A stretch of 64,000 nt of DNA from Skeletonema tropicum (lineage: Eukaryota; Bacillariophyta; Thalassiosirophyceae; Thalassiosirales; Thalassiosiraceae): contig CM074134.1 of NCBI GenBank assembly GCA_037178625.1, positions 310,001 to 374,000 of the forward strand, written 5' to 3'. The first letter of the stretch is position 1. Each line of letters starts with the position of its first letter. The notes beneath the pieces were generated by a model. It had not been told where the DNA came from. It made no database searches and was given only the letters and a program-made list of their open reading frames with translations. Shown one piece after another: positions 52,201 through 62,910 of the stretch. Made by a program: the position numbers and the translations under genes.

Positions 52201-55200
52201 GCGACTATCGATGTAGAGAGTTCGTGACATCTTCACACGGATTCGCTGCAATGATTTGTTCCCAACCATAACCCAAAGCAGGAATGTTCCATCAGACGAT
52301 GCGCCTTCTGATGATGCTAATTCACGCATTTCAATGACGTGCCATTCATGCCGCGTCAATGCTTGTGCCGCACTGCGCATGTATCCTTCCATAGACCCAA
52401 GTGCTGACTTTTGTCTCTTCGATACTGAATCAGCAGACGCCTCCGGTGCAGATGACGCACGTCTCTTGCGGTCTTTCCTCTGTTTCCGCCAGAGTTCCTT
52501 CTTCTTCTTGAGCCATGCAGGAAGATTCTCTCCCGAGAGTTTAATTCTAGCCTCAGTTACTTCTCCCTCTTTAGTAGTTTTGGGGGCATCGGTCACTGCG
52601 CTGTCATTTTCATCAGATTGCTGGGCTTCAATTACCATAGGCCTCCTTCGACTCCTTTTGCTGTGCACAATGGGACGCCCAGGCCCCGACGAACTTCCCT
52701 GAAAGTCTTCAATGTCAAGCACAGCCGATGTCTTCTTTTGAGTTTGAACTGACGACTTTGGACCAAACATACTTTTGATACTCTTCTGCTTGTACTTGTC
52801 ATTCATCTTGCGCACAGTTGTCTGTAGCCAATCGGGGTGCGGTACTCTCGGCACAGGATTTGAAACCTTTTGGAGTGCTGCTGGGATAGTAATGATCTTA
52901 CGAATCGTATTGTTGAGACGTTCAAGATAGTAATCCCAATCAAGGACATTGCGGATATCGAAATCATCTCCTTCCATTTCAGGAGCTTTCAACCATTTGC
53001 GAAGGTAGTGCTTCATTACAGCAGGCTCTGCCTTCCAAATGGCAGTAGGAACAGCACGCTCAGTCACTGGAGCGCCGTGGGGGAGCTGGGAGATAATGAA
53101 TTTACAGTTGAGCCCTTTGTCCTTGATGATCTCTGCACCAAGAAAATCACCTAATCGCCTTGCAGTTGTTTGCGAAGTTCCTTTCTGATCACCGTAATCT
53201 TCTAGCTGTCTACTCATGTTGCGATTTTCACTAATGAGGTCAACAAGCTCATCCGTGTCAAGACTCTCTCCACGAGTGTCTAGAATATCAATCCAATGAT
53301 TTGCTACGTCTGCGACACTATCGTAACACTCAGCCAACGAAGATCCATCGAGGAAGTGCTCAAACACTTGAGATTGGAAGGTTTTGATCAACTCTAACTC
53401 TCCGCGTCTCTTCAATTCAAATCCCTTCAGTTCAGCAAGAGATCCGTCAAAGTTGAAAACCGCGTAACGCTTCTTTAGCAGCCTACCTTCGTCGGTACTC
53501 GCTGGAAGAATCATAGCACGATATGGACCATCCAATTCAAAAAAGATTGAACATTCAGACCTAGCTTCATACGTTCCAGTCACAGGATCCTTGATTGTTT
53601 GATACTGATGGTTCGTAAAGTTATCATGGACATCTGCATTGAGCATGACACAGGGGTATTCCAGCTTGAACGACGACCCATCATCCAACTTGAATGTAAA
53701 GACGTTTGGGAAACTTCCCGGCAATATACACCAAATACCATCGGTGTCAAGCTCCAAAGGTCGCCCAACCTGCTCAATTACCTTCCGGGCCTGGACAATC
53801 AAATCAGCACCCGTCTTTGTAACGATCCCTGCCATTTCCATCGAACGCCACCTCGCCCCCTTCCGCATTACGTAACCGTAAAAGCTGTTTAGAATACACT
53901 TGTGAGCCACCTGAAGCGAATCGTAAACAAGAGCTGTATCTTCGGCTTCCTTTTTTTGTTGCGCTGTTTCGGCTTTCCCAATCTTCTTTCCCCATACTTT
54001 AGTCAACTTCTTGTACTCATATCTACGATCACGAAATTGACGCACAGTATCAACGTAGAAATCATTTTCCCTCATGCAGACAGTATCAGTGCGAGTAATT
54101 TCTTCTGTCACCTTGGTCTTCTTATAAGCGTTCTTGCTGTACAGCTTCAGACGGTTTGAAATGGCTTTTGCCTGCTCAGCTTCATTGAGCTCATGAAAGG
54201 GTCTATCTGTGCCGTCAACCCCACTCTCTCTCATCAATTGATCTCTAGTTCGATCGTATTCTCCCTTTGTGGCAGGGTTGTAATCTCCTCTCCAGACCCA
54301 TTGCATTTTCCTTTTGCATCCATTTCGTGCCTGGTTGAAGTCGCATGAAGCACACGTAGCATCGTTTACAATAGCAGATGGTTGAAGGCGGTTTGTCAAG
54401 ATAATATTGGGATACATTGCACCCACATCAATGTGATAAACAAAGGGAGTTTCTGTGCGGCTGGGTCTGTCACGGAGTAGCTCTAGCTTTTCGACAATTT
54501 CAGCTTTGATCTATAAAGATAAAGTTTCAAGAAAGTTTTCAGAAAGTTAGTCCATGTAAATGATTCCATGCAAATAATGCAATAGATCCGTAGAAACAAG
54601 AGCATGATTCTCACCTCATCATAATTGGTAATTTTCCTTCGATCAATACCTCCTTCGACCTCAATAGCAAATGTCATCACCCTATCGACATTATCAATCA
54701 GGCCCTGAAATCCTTCAGGCTTCATGTCAAACTTGTATTCAATGTCTGAGCGATAAACACCTGTTTCCAAGCACTCCACCTTTCCTCCGATATAAGTCTC
54801 AGATTCCAGCAGATTTCCTTTTTCCGTAAACTTGGCCACTGGGTCTTTTTGTTTATTGGGGCAGATGATATCCTTAGTGCAGGCTTCTACCATGAGAAGG
54901 GCTTCGCAGAGTGTTCCACTACCCTTCCGCAAAACATCTTCAGGACCCATCGGAATGATAGTGCACAAAGAAAAGATAAACATGTGAACATACTTGTCAT
55001 ATAAATAGTATGTAGCCACAGCATCGGAAACTGAGTAACTAGCCATATGTGCCGGGCGATCTCGAGCATATCGAACCATATCTTCAGGATCTACTTCAAC
55101 TGGATCGTAACCAAGTTTGTATTTGGTAACGGCTTTGAGGCCCTGAGAGCCTTGTGGAAGGTAAGAGTCACGTTTGACCCAGCAAAATGCATCCATATGA

Positions 55201-56892
55201 ACAGCTGTGCGTCCTCTATACTCAGAGGATCCATCGCCAACTCCACCACCTCCTCCTCCGGTAGTAGCTGCAGCATTGTAGAAACCAATCTCTCGCCTCA
55301 AATCCAATCCATACTCAGCCGCTCTCCTCTCCAAAAAGGGCCAATCGAAAAAGTCTCCGTTATAGGTGACCACAATCTGAGGAGCATGCTTTTGGAATTC
55401 AGTCAAGAAACGTCGAATCAGTGCTTCTTCTGTCAATTCATTCAAAACAATAAAGGGGCCCGGATATTTGGGCTTGGGCGTGTACTCAAAGTTGGCGACA
55501 TCCTTTCCAACGACATGTCTCGAAAGCAAGAGATAGCCCTGCCCATTGACCATGTACGAAATCATGAATATGGAATCCACTTCCGCAGTCAGGAAATTTC
55601 AATGGAGCTTTGGTACACTCAATATCAAACGCCAATACTGTAGGGTTGGCCTTTTGAAGATTGTCTCGATCAGAGAGAGACACTCCTCCAGTCGACAGAG
55701 GAGTGAGTGTGTACCAGCATCCAGCACGGAGACCCAAGTCAGTGCACACCCGTACTATATAGGGGACATCATGCTCACGAATATCAATCAGAGATTCAAG
55801 TGGATCTTCCTTCCTTGATGTGATGGCTTCATCATGATTGTAGTTGGCATCAAATGTTCGCAAATTGAAACTCATCTCCCTGATCCTTCCTCTTTTGTTC
55901 ATTCTTTCGAAGCACATCCATCACCTCCTTCTTGACTCTCTGTAGCTGTTCGACATTGTCGAAAATAAGTTTCAACATTGGCCTACCCCCAAGATTTTGT
56001 GATTGTAAACCCAAGTGATTCGGTGCATCTAAATCCATCTTGCGTACAATTTCAACACGGTTGAGACCACGGGGCTGATACAATCGAATAATCGTCGACG
56101 TGAGGTCCTGATAGTGTGCCTGTAATTCATGTACATCATTGGCCTTGACTTCGGCACTATTCCCAGACGCAACACCAAAGCCTGCGGCGGTTTTATCCTC
56201 TGGAATTAGAAAGAAGTATGGCTCATGTGCCACAGTTGCCTTGAATTTTCGATTCTCCTCATCAATGAGGAATAATTCAATGCCTGCACGTTCGGCTCCT
56301 CCTCCTCCTCCTCCTTCGGCACCACCTCCATCTTCGTCACCTGCACCGACAAAGCCGCCGGAATCTTCGCCTCCCATTAGAGAGGAGGAGGGTTGTGCGG
56401 TGGTGTCATTGCCCGACGAGGCAGGTAATGTCGTCGGTATCATATTGAATACCCATCCACGACGCTTCCCATTGATACCAGACACTATCAACTCCGCCTC
56501 AGTCATATTATTCATGATGCCACCATTATCCTCCTCTCCTATCCTGCTGCTGCTGCGCCGTAACCACAACCGCATCGGCCTTATCACTACTCCCAGCAAC
56601 CTGTCGTTTCAAAAGCTCCCTCCGTCTCTTTTTCAACAGCCGGCTCTTTAATTCCTGCACATGCTTCAAATCAAATTCCTCATATCCAAATTTGGCATCT
56701 AATGCCATAGTCATCACGACGGAGGTTGGCAATGCGTTGTTCACGAAAGCGACGAGCACGTTCGGCACGGGCAAGGGCAGTGTCGGAGGAGGAGGACGTG
56801 TCATCTGATGTTGATGCTGTGCGGAGGCCGCTGCTACTGCTGCTTATTTTTGGGCCCTTGCGGCCCATTTGACGTTGATATCGTGAGCTCAT
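49246..56892 (-). CDS. POLE: DNA polymerase epsilon catalytic subunit, with seven +1 breaks
   Basis: Segments 56892-56710, 56708-56529, 56527-55853, 55851-55588, 55586-54615, 54510-52153, 52151-52023, 52021-51329 and 51327-49246 give about 2,511 residues. One real intron (54614-54511, GTGAGA...TATAG) is present; every other junction needs loss of one T. Exonuclease motifs: FDIECTK, VTYNGDFFDWPF, YSVSDAVATYYLY. Polymerase motifs: DVGAMYPNIILTNRLQPSA (A), HKCILNSFYGYVMRKGARW (B), ELDTDGIWC (C). The inactive second polymerase half follows (PALHRVVHSLMKTIFLRLLG), then CysA (CMECHECRDVDLC ... CAGC). CysB keeps only two of four usual cysteines (RCTKSQQ ... SDCSA). Human POLE has 2,286 residues. The enzyme synthesises the leading strand in the nucleus. 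The breaks may be assembly errors or recoding. Confidence 0.92.
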
Positions 56893-57106
56893 TTTATTAG
56901 AGCGTGATTGAATCGAGGTTGGTTTTAGTTACTATTTGATTTGATTGTCCTAGCGGTGGTGTAAGTAGCATGACATGATCATCATGATGATCGGTGCATG
57001 TGAAATGTGAAAATCAAAAAAATGCCAAAGAAATGAAAAATGAAAAACCTTCTCAAAAGATGCCCATCTGATATTGCAGATGCCGGCATGCAGGAAGCCA
57101 ATATTA

Positions 57107-57768
57107 GGCCCGTTCTGTCAAGAGAAAAACAAGCCTCATATTGCAGGGCGGTTCATTTTGTGTGATTAGAGCGTCCTTAACAGTCTTACTTACGCAAAAA
57201 ATTGAACGAAATGACGTCAGTTGTGAGTTGTGGAATTTTTTGATGACGTTTTGCGTGAGTAAGATAAAAGAAATTGCAAACTTACTTACGCAAAATGAAC
57301 TTTTGCGTAAGTAAGTAAGACAACTCTTGGGCGTAGGAACTAATATCCCTGTTTTTTTACGCAAGTAAAGAGGGGCGCGCCGGGGGTGCTCCCTGAATTA
57401 GGGTTCCCTTCGGGCGGTGGGCCGGTGGGCGGTACGGTACTGCGCTCCTCAAGTCACAAAAGCGTAACAAATCTTGCGAACCCAAATACTTGACGCTCTA
57501 TTTGTGACGGACCTGGACAGACCAAAATCTAAGAAAATGAGCTCTGTTGTGAAGTTGGAAACCTACAAAAAAATTGGCCGATTTGGAGGAGGTTTCGCAT
57601 TCACAACAGGGCTCACATTTCAGAACGAAGTACAGACGGGTCAAAAAGCGGGCCTATTTTTCGAGGTTGTCTGTACGTCATCGTTTGAGGTAAAATTTAT
57701 CCAAAGACTCCCAGCTATCAAAAATGAACCCTGTAAATGAAGCTGAAGATCTCTTGACAGAACGGGCC
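57107..57768. mobile_element. PIF/Harbinger-type MITE
   Basis: The 662-bp element has perfect 19-bp ends GGCCCGTTCTGTCAAGAGA (57107-57125 and inverted at 57750-57768), with weaker inverted similarity extending about 35 bp further in. It is flanked by the 3-bp repeat TTA (57104-57106 and 57769-57771), the usual Harbinger target. Internal GCGTAAGTAAG motifs recur in both orientations (57180-57370). No transposase frame is present. Confidence 0.88.
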
Positions 57769-57962
57769 TTATATGCCCGAAGCTTGTTGGAAAGAAATCA
57801 GCAACAACATGAGAAATAGCAGCACGGCAGAGCTTACATTACAACGATGCTGTTAGCTTACATCATTCGTATCGTATCTACATTTGCTCGCATACACCAA
57901 TAACAATATCCCCACATTACATTCTAAAATCACAAACAGATCCCTTCACTTTTTTTCTCTCT

Positions 57963-59479
57963 CTAAACCGGCTTCTTCCAACCTGGACAAGCACACAAAT
58001 GTGTATCATCCAACGTCGGATCATTCGGATTAACCTCAATATCATCAAACTTGGCCTTCAAATGAATAATTCCCAAATGCAGGGACAGACACATGCGCAT
58101 GTCCACCCACCAAAAATCTCAACGTACCCCTATAATACGCCGCAGTTAACTGCAACGCTTGCCACTTGTCGGGTGTAAATGTCACCTTGACTATAATATC
58201 ACTAATGGCCTCTTGGGCAATCTTTCCCTCGGGTATTTCAAAGGAACCAATGTATTCTCCATCGTAGTGGAATTGACCCCCGCCATTCTTGAGATCGACC
58301 TCGACTCGATTGGGATTGTAGACGGAAATTAGTAGATCGAAGGAGGCACTAACTTTGAGAGATGCCATCCCTTCAATGATGGATTTCCAGCCCAGGCGGT
58401 TCGTGCAGACGTTGTAGATTGGTTGTCGGGGTGCATAGGACATGCCGACGAGGAACAAGAGTATTGTTGAGACGATTGTGAGGAGGTACACTACTTGGCA
58501 AACTCCATACATGCGTTTCATACTCGACTTTTTCGTTGTAGGTCGATGATGACGATTGGTGGTTGTTACAGACATTGCGGATAACTGCGTCACTGAAACT
58601 GGACCTGATAATGGTTCGGGTGGTATTCTTCGATTGGCATTTGCAATAGCTTCTCCATCCGTTTCTCCAGCAGATCCATTCTCTAATAACTAGAGGTGTC
58701 TCCAAATTCACATCCTCATCATGATCATCATCATAATATTGGTCATTCATACCATCATCATCAGTATCCTCCACTTCTTCTCTCCTCACCAAATCATCCA
58801 CCGCACCCTTCACAAACGTCACCCCCGCAAAGCAACACGTCGCACAACAAAGCACCAACCCCATAAGTACCGCCAACACCGTCGTAACTACCGGTCCAAC
58901 GCCCTCCACCGTATCCTTTGAAAATAATCCCCCAGTATCACCACTCGTTCCGGTTCCATTCGTTGACATCGATCAATGGCAAAGCAATCTGCACCGGTGG
59001 CACAATCCACTCCATGAGCCGAGGGGGTGACATGATCCCTCGTTTTGAGGACACCAGTGACACTTCCCAGGAACTGTTGGCACAGCTTTGACAGTCTTTG
59101 AAATCGATACACTTCTTTTTGGTTGGGTGGGGTGTTGGTGGTGGAGAAGGAGGTTTTGTCGAGTTGGAATTATTGTTGTATTGTATCGCAGGATGAACCA
59201 ATGAGACACCCGAATGGATCTCCCTTGGTGTGACACGTATTCGGTCTTGGCACACCAATGGCAGAGATCGTGGAGTGCCCCACCGCAGTCTTCGCAGCTT
59301 GTGTGTGAGGCGCAGTGGGGTCCCAGCTCTAGTCCGACGAAGGATTGATTTATTGGGCTGTCAGCAGAAGAGTTAATTAGTGGTAGCTCGAAGTGTTCGG
59401 CAGAGGCAGATAATGAGAATGGTGTTGACACGACAGCAATTGCTGCAGCCAGTCGAAATAATATGAAGCGCATTGCCAT
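57963..59479 (-). CDS. Secretory PSI-module / LEA2-like membrane protein with eight +1 breaks
   Basis: Reading with single T omissions near 59239, 59172, 59072, 59005, 58968, 58940, 58689 and 58077 gives about 500 residues ending at TAG (57965-57963). The order is: signal peptide (FILFRLAAAIAVVSTPFSLS); two parallel cysteine modules of PSI type (CEDC...CHWCAKTE-TCHTKGDPFGC and CQSC...CHWCPQNEGSCHPLGS); Pro-rich linker between them; membrane segment VVTTVLAVLMGLVLCCATCC; acidic loop; second membrane segment VVYLLTIVSTILLFLVGM; and a LEA2/WHy-like domain (LLISVYNPNRVEVDLKNGGG). The two PSI modules align cysteine by cysteine only when the shifts are made. Function unknown; a membrane or cell-surface role is inferred. 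The multiple breaks make an error-rich assembly, a pseudogene or recoding possible. Confidence 0.6.
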
Positions 59480-60836
59480 GATAGTATTAGAATCTGGATA
59501 TAGCAGTGGTATTCCTCACAGTATGATGGTATTTAGAAAGAACAATTGATGGCGTTATATTACGATTGCATCACGTCACCGAGATCTCAAACTCTCCGTT
59601 CATCGTTCAAAGCGTTTTTGCGTTTTGCGTCGAATGAATTGTTCTTTTTTTGGCCAAATAATTTGAAGGGCTTCTGATAGACAGAACGTCATGTGGTAGC
59701 TCTTTCCATGTCGTCGCCCGCCACGCACGGGGGTTGTTTGATATCGGCACCGGCGTCGTAAGTGGGACTCCCTCGTTTATGAAGCTCATCGCGTAAACGA
59801 GAAAGAAAAGTGTGACTATCACACACTTACCGCGTTTTCTTTTCTGAAAGCGTGGTATGGTTGCTACCTATTCCCACAGTACCTGGAGCTACAAATAGAT
59901 AAAACTTAGCAAATCTTGAAACTCACCCCACCACAACTTTTTCGTCCGAACTCCAACCGATAAGTACGCGCAACTTCAACTTCAATACCAAGTCGCGGAT
60001 GAACGCATACACCTTGAATGAAGTTCAAGTCACAAACGATAAGTAGGCCCTTCGTCAGTATTTGTTTCCAAACAATTATTGACGAATTATGGAAGAACCA
60101 CAATACGTCTGTCTACGTTGAAGCACGAAGCCTGCCGACTTCACCAACATTCGATTCAGCGTTAAAAATGGGTCTTGTTATTATGTTTTGGGTTTATTTA
60201 ACATTTATTACCTGAAGGAGAAGAGCATCATTTTGTGTATCATCGTGGAGGACTTTGTCTTCGTGTTTTGTGTGTGTTTGCTTGTGGTTTGTGATTTGTG
60301 ATTCGAGTAAGCTTACTTAATGTAGGGGGCGGCTTATGTGTACGAGGAGGCTGGCTCTTAGGGGGGAAATAATGGGGGCAGGGGTAGCCCGCTCGTCTCA
60401 TTGTAGCCTTCCCTCTTCTCTTTTGTTTCTCGGTTAGGCGAAAAAATTCTTTAAGAAGGGAGTCTCACTTACGACGCCGGTGCCGAGCGATATCAAACAA
60501 CCCTACATCATGCTTCCGAAAAAGGGGATGTTCGATCCCTCTCACCCCCTAAATGCCCCAAGACAAGTATTTATCTCGGATACCAGTGAGGCTCTGGTGC
60601 TCATTTTGACTTCAGAAATGTCAAAAATGGATATGAATATGCAAATGGTAGGGCATAAAAATTGGATCCCCCGCTAACGCCCGAAAGAAACCCGTAAACT
60701 GCAAACTGCGTCACGCACATGTTTGCTGTGAAGAGGACAGTGAGCGGAGATAGTCAGCAGAAGTTGGAGATCATATGCATGCATTGTCCAACAGGGCGGC
60801 AGGATAAGAGCAGGATATAGCAGTTGACAAAACAGC
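59480..60836. other. Gene-poor intergenic region
   Basis: About 1.36 kb with only short frames (under 75 codons) in unrelated phases. It includes the upstream region of the PSI/LEA2 gene. No repeat ends or RNA genes were recognised. Confidence 0.45.
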
Positions 60837-61234
60837 ATGATGAATAATAACAACCAGCAACACCACCAGCACCCCTGCACCCATCCAACACTCCAACGTC
60901 AAGAATGCCACATGCAACACGGCATTCAAAACGAAGAATGCATCCGCGAAGAACTCACTGAAAAACGTTGTTTGGCTGAACTGCATTGTCAACGAGAAGC
61001 GATAAATTTCTATCATCGCACATCAATCATCAATCAACAGCAAGAGGAGCCAGTAGTAACAATAGGAAGTGGAGTTGTAGTGCTCTGGTGGAAAGATTTG
61101 CATTCCCCGAGAATGAAATGGTGTTGCCGGATTATGCGAGTATTACAAAAGAAGATAGGGATAATTGTCGGAAAGTTGTGTATGATTTGGCTCGATGTCT
61201 TTCTAAGCATGGAATTGGACGATCATCACGGTGA
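60837..61234 (+). CDS. Small cysteine-rich (possible CHCH-type) protein, frame disrupted
   Basis: The first frame starts MMNNNNQQHHQHPCTHPTLQ and has CHMQHGIQNEEC and CLAELHCQREAINFY. A second frame contributes CSALVERFAFPENEMVLPDY and CRKVVYDLARCLSKHGIG to the stop at 61234. The paired cysteines within predicted helices suggest a mitochondrial twin-cysteine (CHCH/Cx9C-like) assembly factor, but the spacing is not a textbook Cx9C. The frames differ by two steps, i.e. one -1 or two +1 changes between about 61020 and 61075; the second +1 could fall at the in-frame TAG at 61052-61054. An intron was not found. Identity is tentative. Confidence 0.4.
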
Positions 61235-62910
61235 ATGATGTGAGGAAGGTTGCGGTAATCAATACTGCATATGTTACCATTATAGCTGTTTATTCATTTG
61301 CACTTGGATATTATAATGCAGATCTGGCGGTGAGGTTGCTCTGTAGGACCCTGCGGTGCACGGGTTTAGTGACGATAGCAGTAGTCATGCTCGCAGAACG
61401 AATAATGGCTGAAACAACTTTCCGCAAGAAGGAGCGAGAGCCAGGCTGTAAAAAATTCAAGAAGCAATACTGAATACTCAATCCTCATAGTATGCACCAT
61501 GGAATAGAAATCCTGATAAATGAACAAAAAGGAGAAAGTATCATCTAAAATACGACAAGGAAAGAGTCAAATTTGGTGCATGAACATTCCTCTTCAACTA
61601 AGCAAGTTCCTATTTACGCCTCCTATTTTATCAAAGACAAATCCTACAGGCCAAGCCCAGAGCCAGAGCCTTCTCTTCCTAACTAGCTCACCAGTTTGAC
61701 AAATTTGATAGTCAACAGTAGTGCGAGGGTTCCTCTTTTCCTTTTAGACTAATTTAGACGCCATCTTTTATCTCGACAGACTAGAACATAGTAAATCATT
61801 ATTACCTGCCCCAGCACCAGCATTGTTTTGCCACAGACGAAGCAAGAAGATATCGAACCGAAAATTGTAGTAGAAAGGAGTACCCCGACTGATTGCGGCA
61901 GGGATAGACTAATCAATATTCTCACGAGGAAAGGTAGTGGTCGAAATGTTGCATGTATGTCAGATGTGATATCGTAGAGATTTGTGGCTGTCGAATCTTG
62001 AAACTCGCTATGTCTGTTGTATTTCTGTTGATAGGTGCGACTATGTATACCTCGCGAATGAAATATCGAGTCGCTATTGTTGCGTATGTATGAAAAGAGA
62101 GAGGGCGATGCACGGACAGGAGGTGATGGAGCAGAAAAGATGAGAAAAATGCTTCCTCGAGATCATTGCAACATGCATCGCAGGTCATTTTTACAATTTC
62201 ATCTACTCTCACTTCCTCCCGGTCGGGCAGTAAGTGTGGGTCCATCTATATTGCATATCGCAAGTCTCTAATAATAAGTCGGTGTCTTACCATTCCCCTT
62301 CCTTTCTAGCTCGTAGATGAGGATACTTGCCCGCGACTTCATTTTCATTCCTTGCTTTGTTGTTGTTGCAGCAGAGGCGGGTAAATGATGACTGTACAAG
62401 AAGCGTTTCCCCTCTCAACACGCATCACGATGTTCACTATGAGCGCAACGGACGGCAGGCTATCTTTCTAGAGGGAGGATCGCGTGCATCCAAAGATTCC
62501 TGCGTCATAGTATAATATCCTCGCTTACGATACAAGACCACTGACAAGACTCTTTTGTATTGATGCGATATTACCATCACGACAAGGGCTTGATCACGAT
62601 ATCCAAGTGCAATATCAGACCCATCGCCTTCTCCGCATGACGGAAGAAAGATATTATATCAGCAAACGACTACAGTAAGGAACTGTGACAATGTGTATAT
62701 CAGTCGACGACATAAAATGTATTCTACAAGAAATAAGACGCGTATCTCGCGAAACACATGACAAAATCTGATCATGTGCTTGCTATCACATGACGAGTCA
62801 TGAAATGACACAAGACCCTTTCTTCAGCACACTCCTTCATCACGCAGAAAAGGCTACAGAGATCACTTCATAAATCGATTATCAATCGTTTGTTTACAAC
62901 TGTTATCAAC
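61235..62910. other. Gene-poor intergenic region
   Basis: About 1.7 kb without a supportable gene. Short open frames (up to about 107 codons) show no motifs. The last part is the upstream region of the gene starting at 62911. Confidence 0.45.

Noticed and set aside
56686..56710. A 19-nt GT-AG mini-intron at the first POLE break
   Set aside because: It would remove the conserved MALD before AKFGYE, and introns this short are not otherwise seen here; a single extra T explains the site better.
61231..61473. Possible 80-codon membrane protein after the CHCH-like gene
   Set aside because: It begins at a non-ATG start overlapping the previous stop, has no recognisable motif and no splice link.
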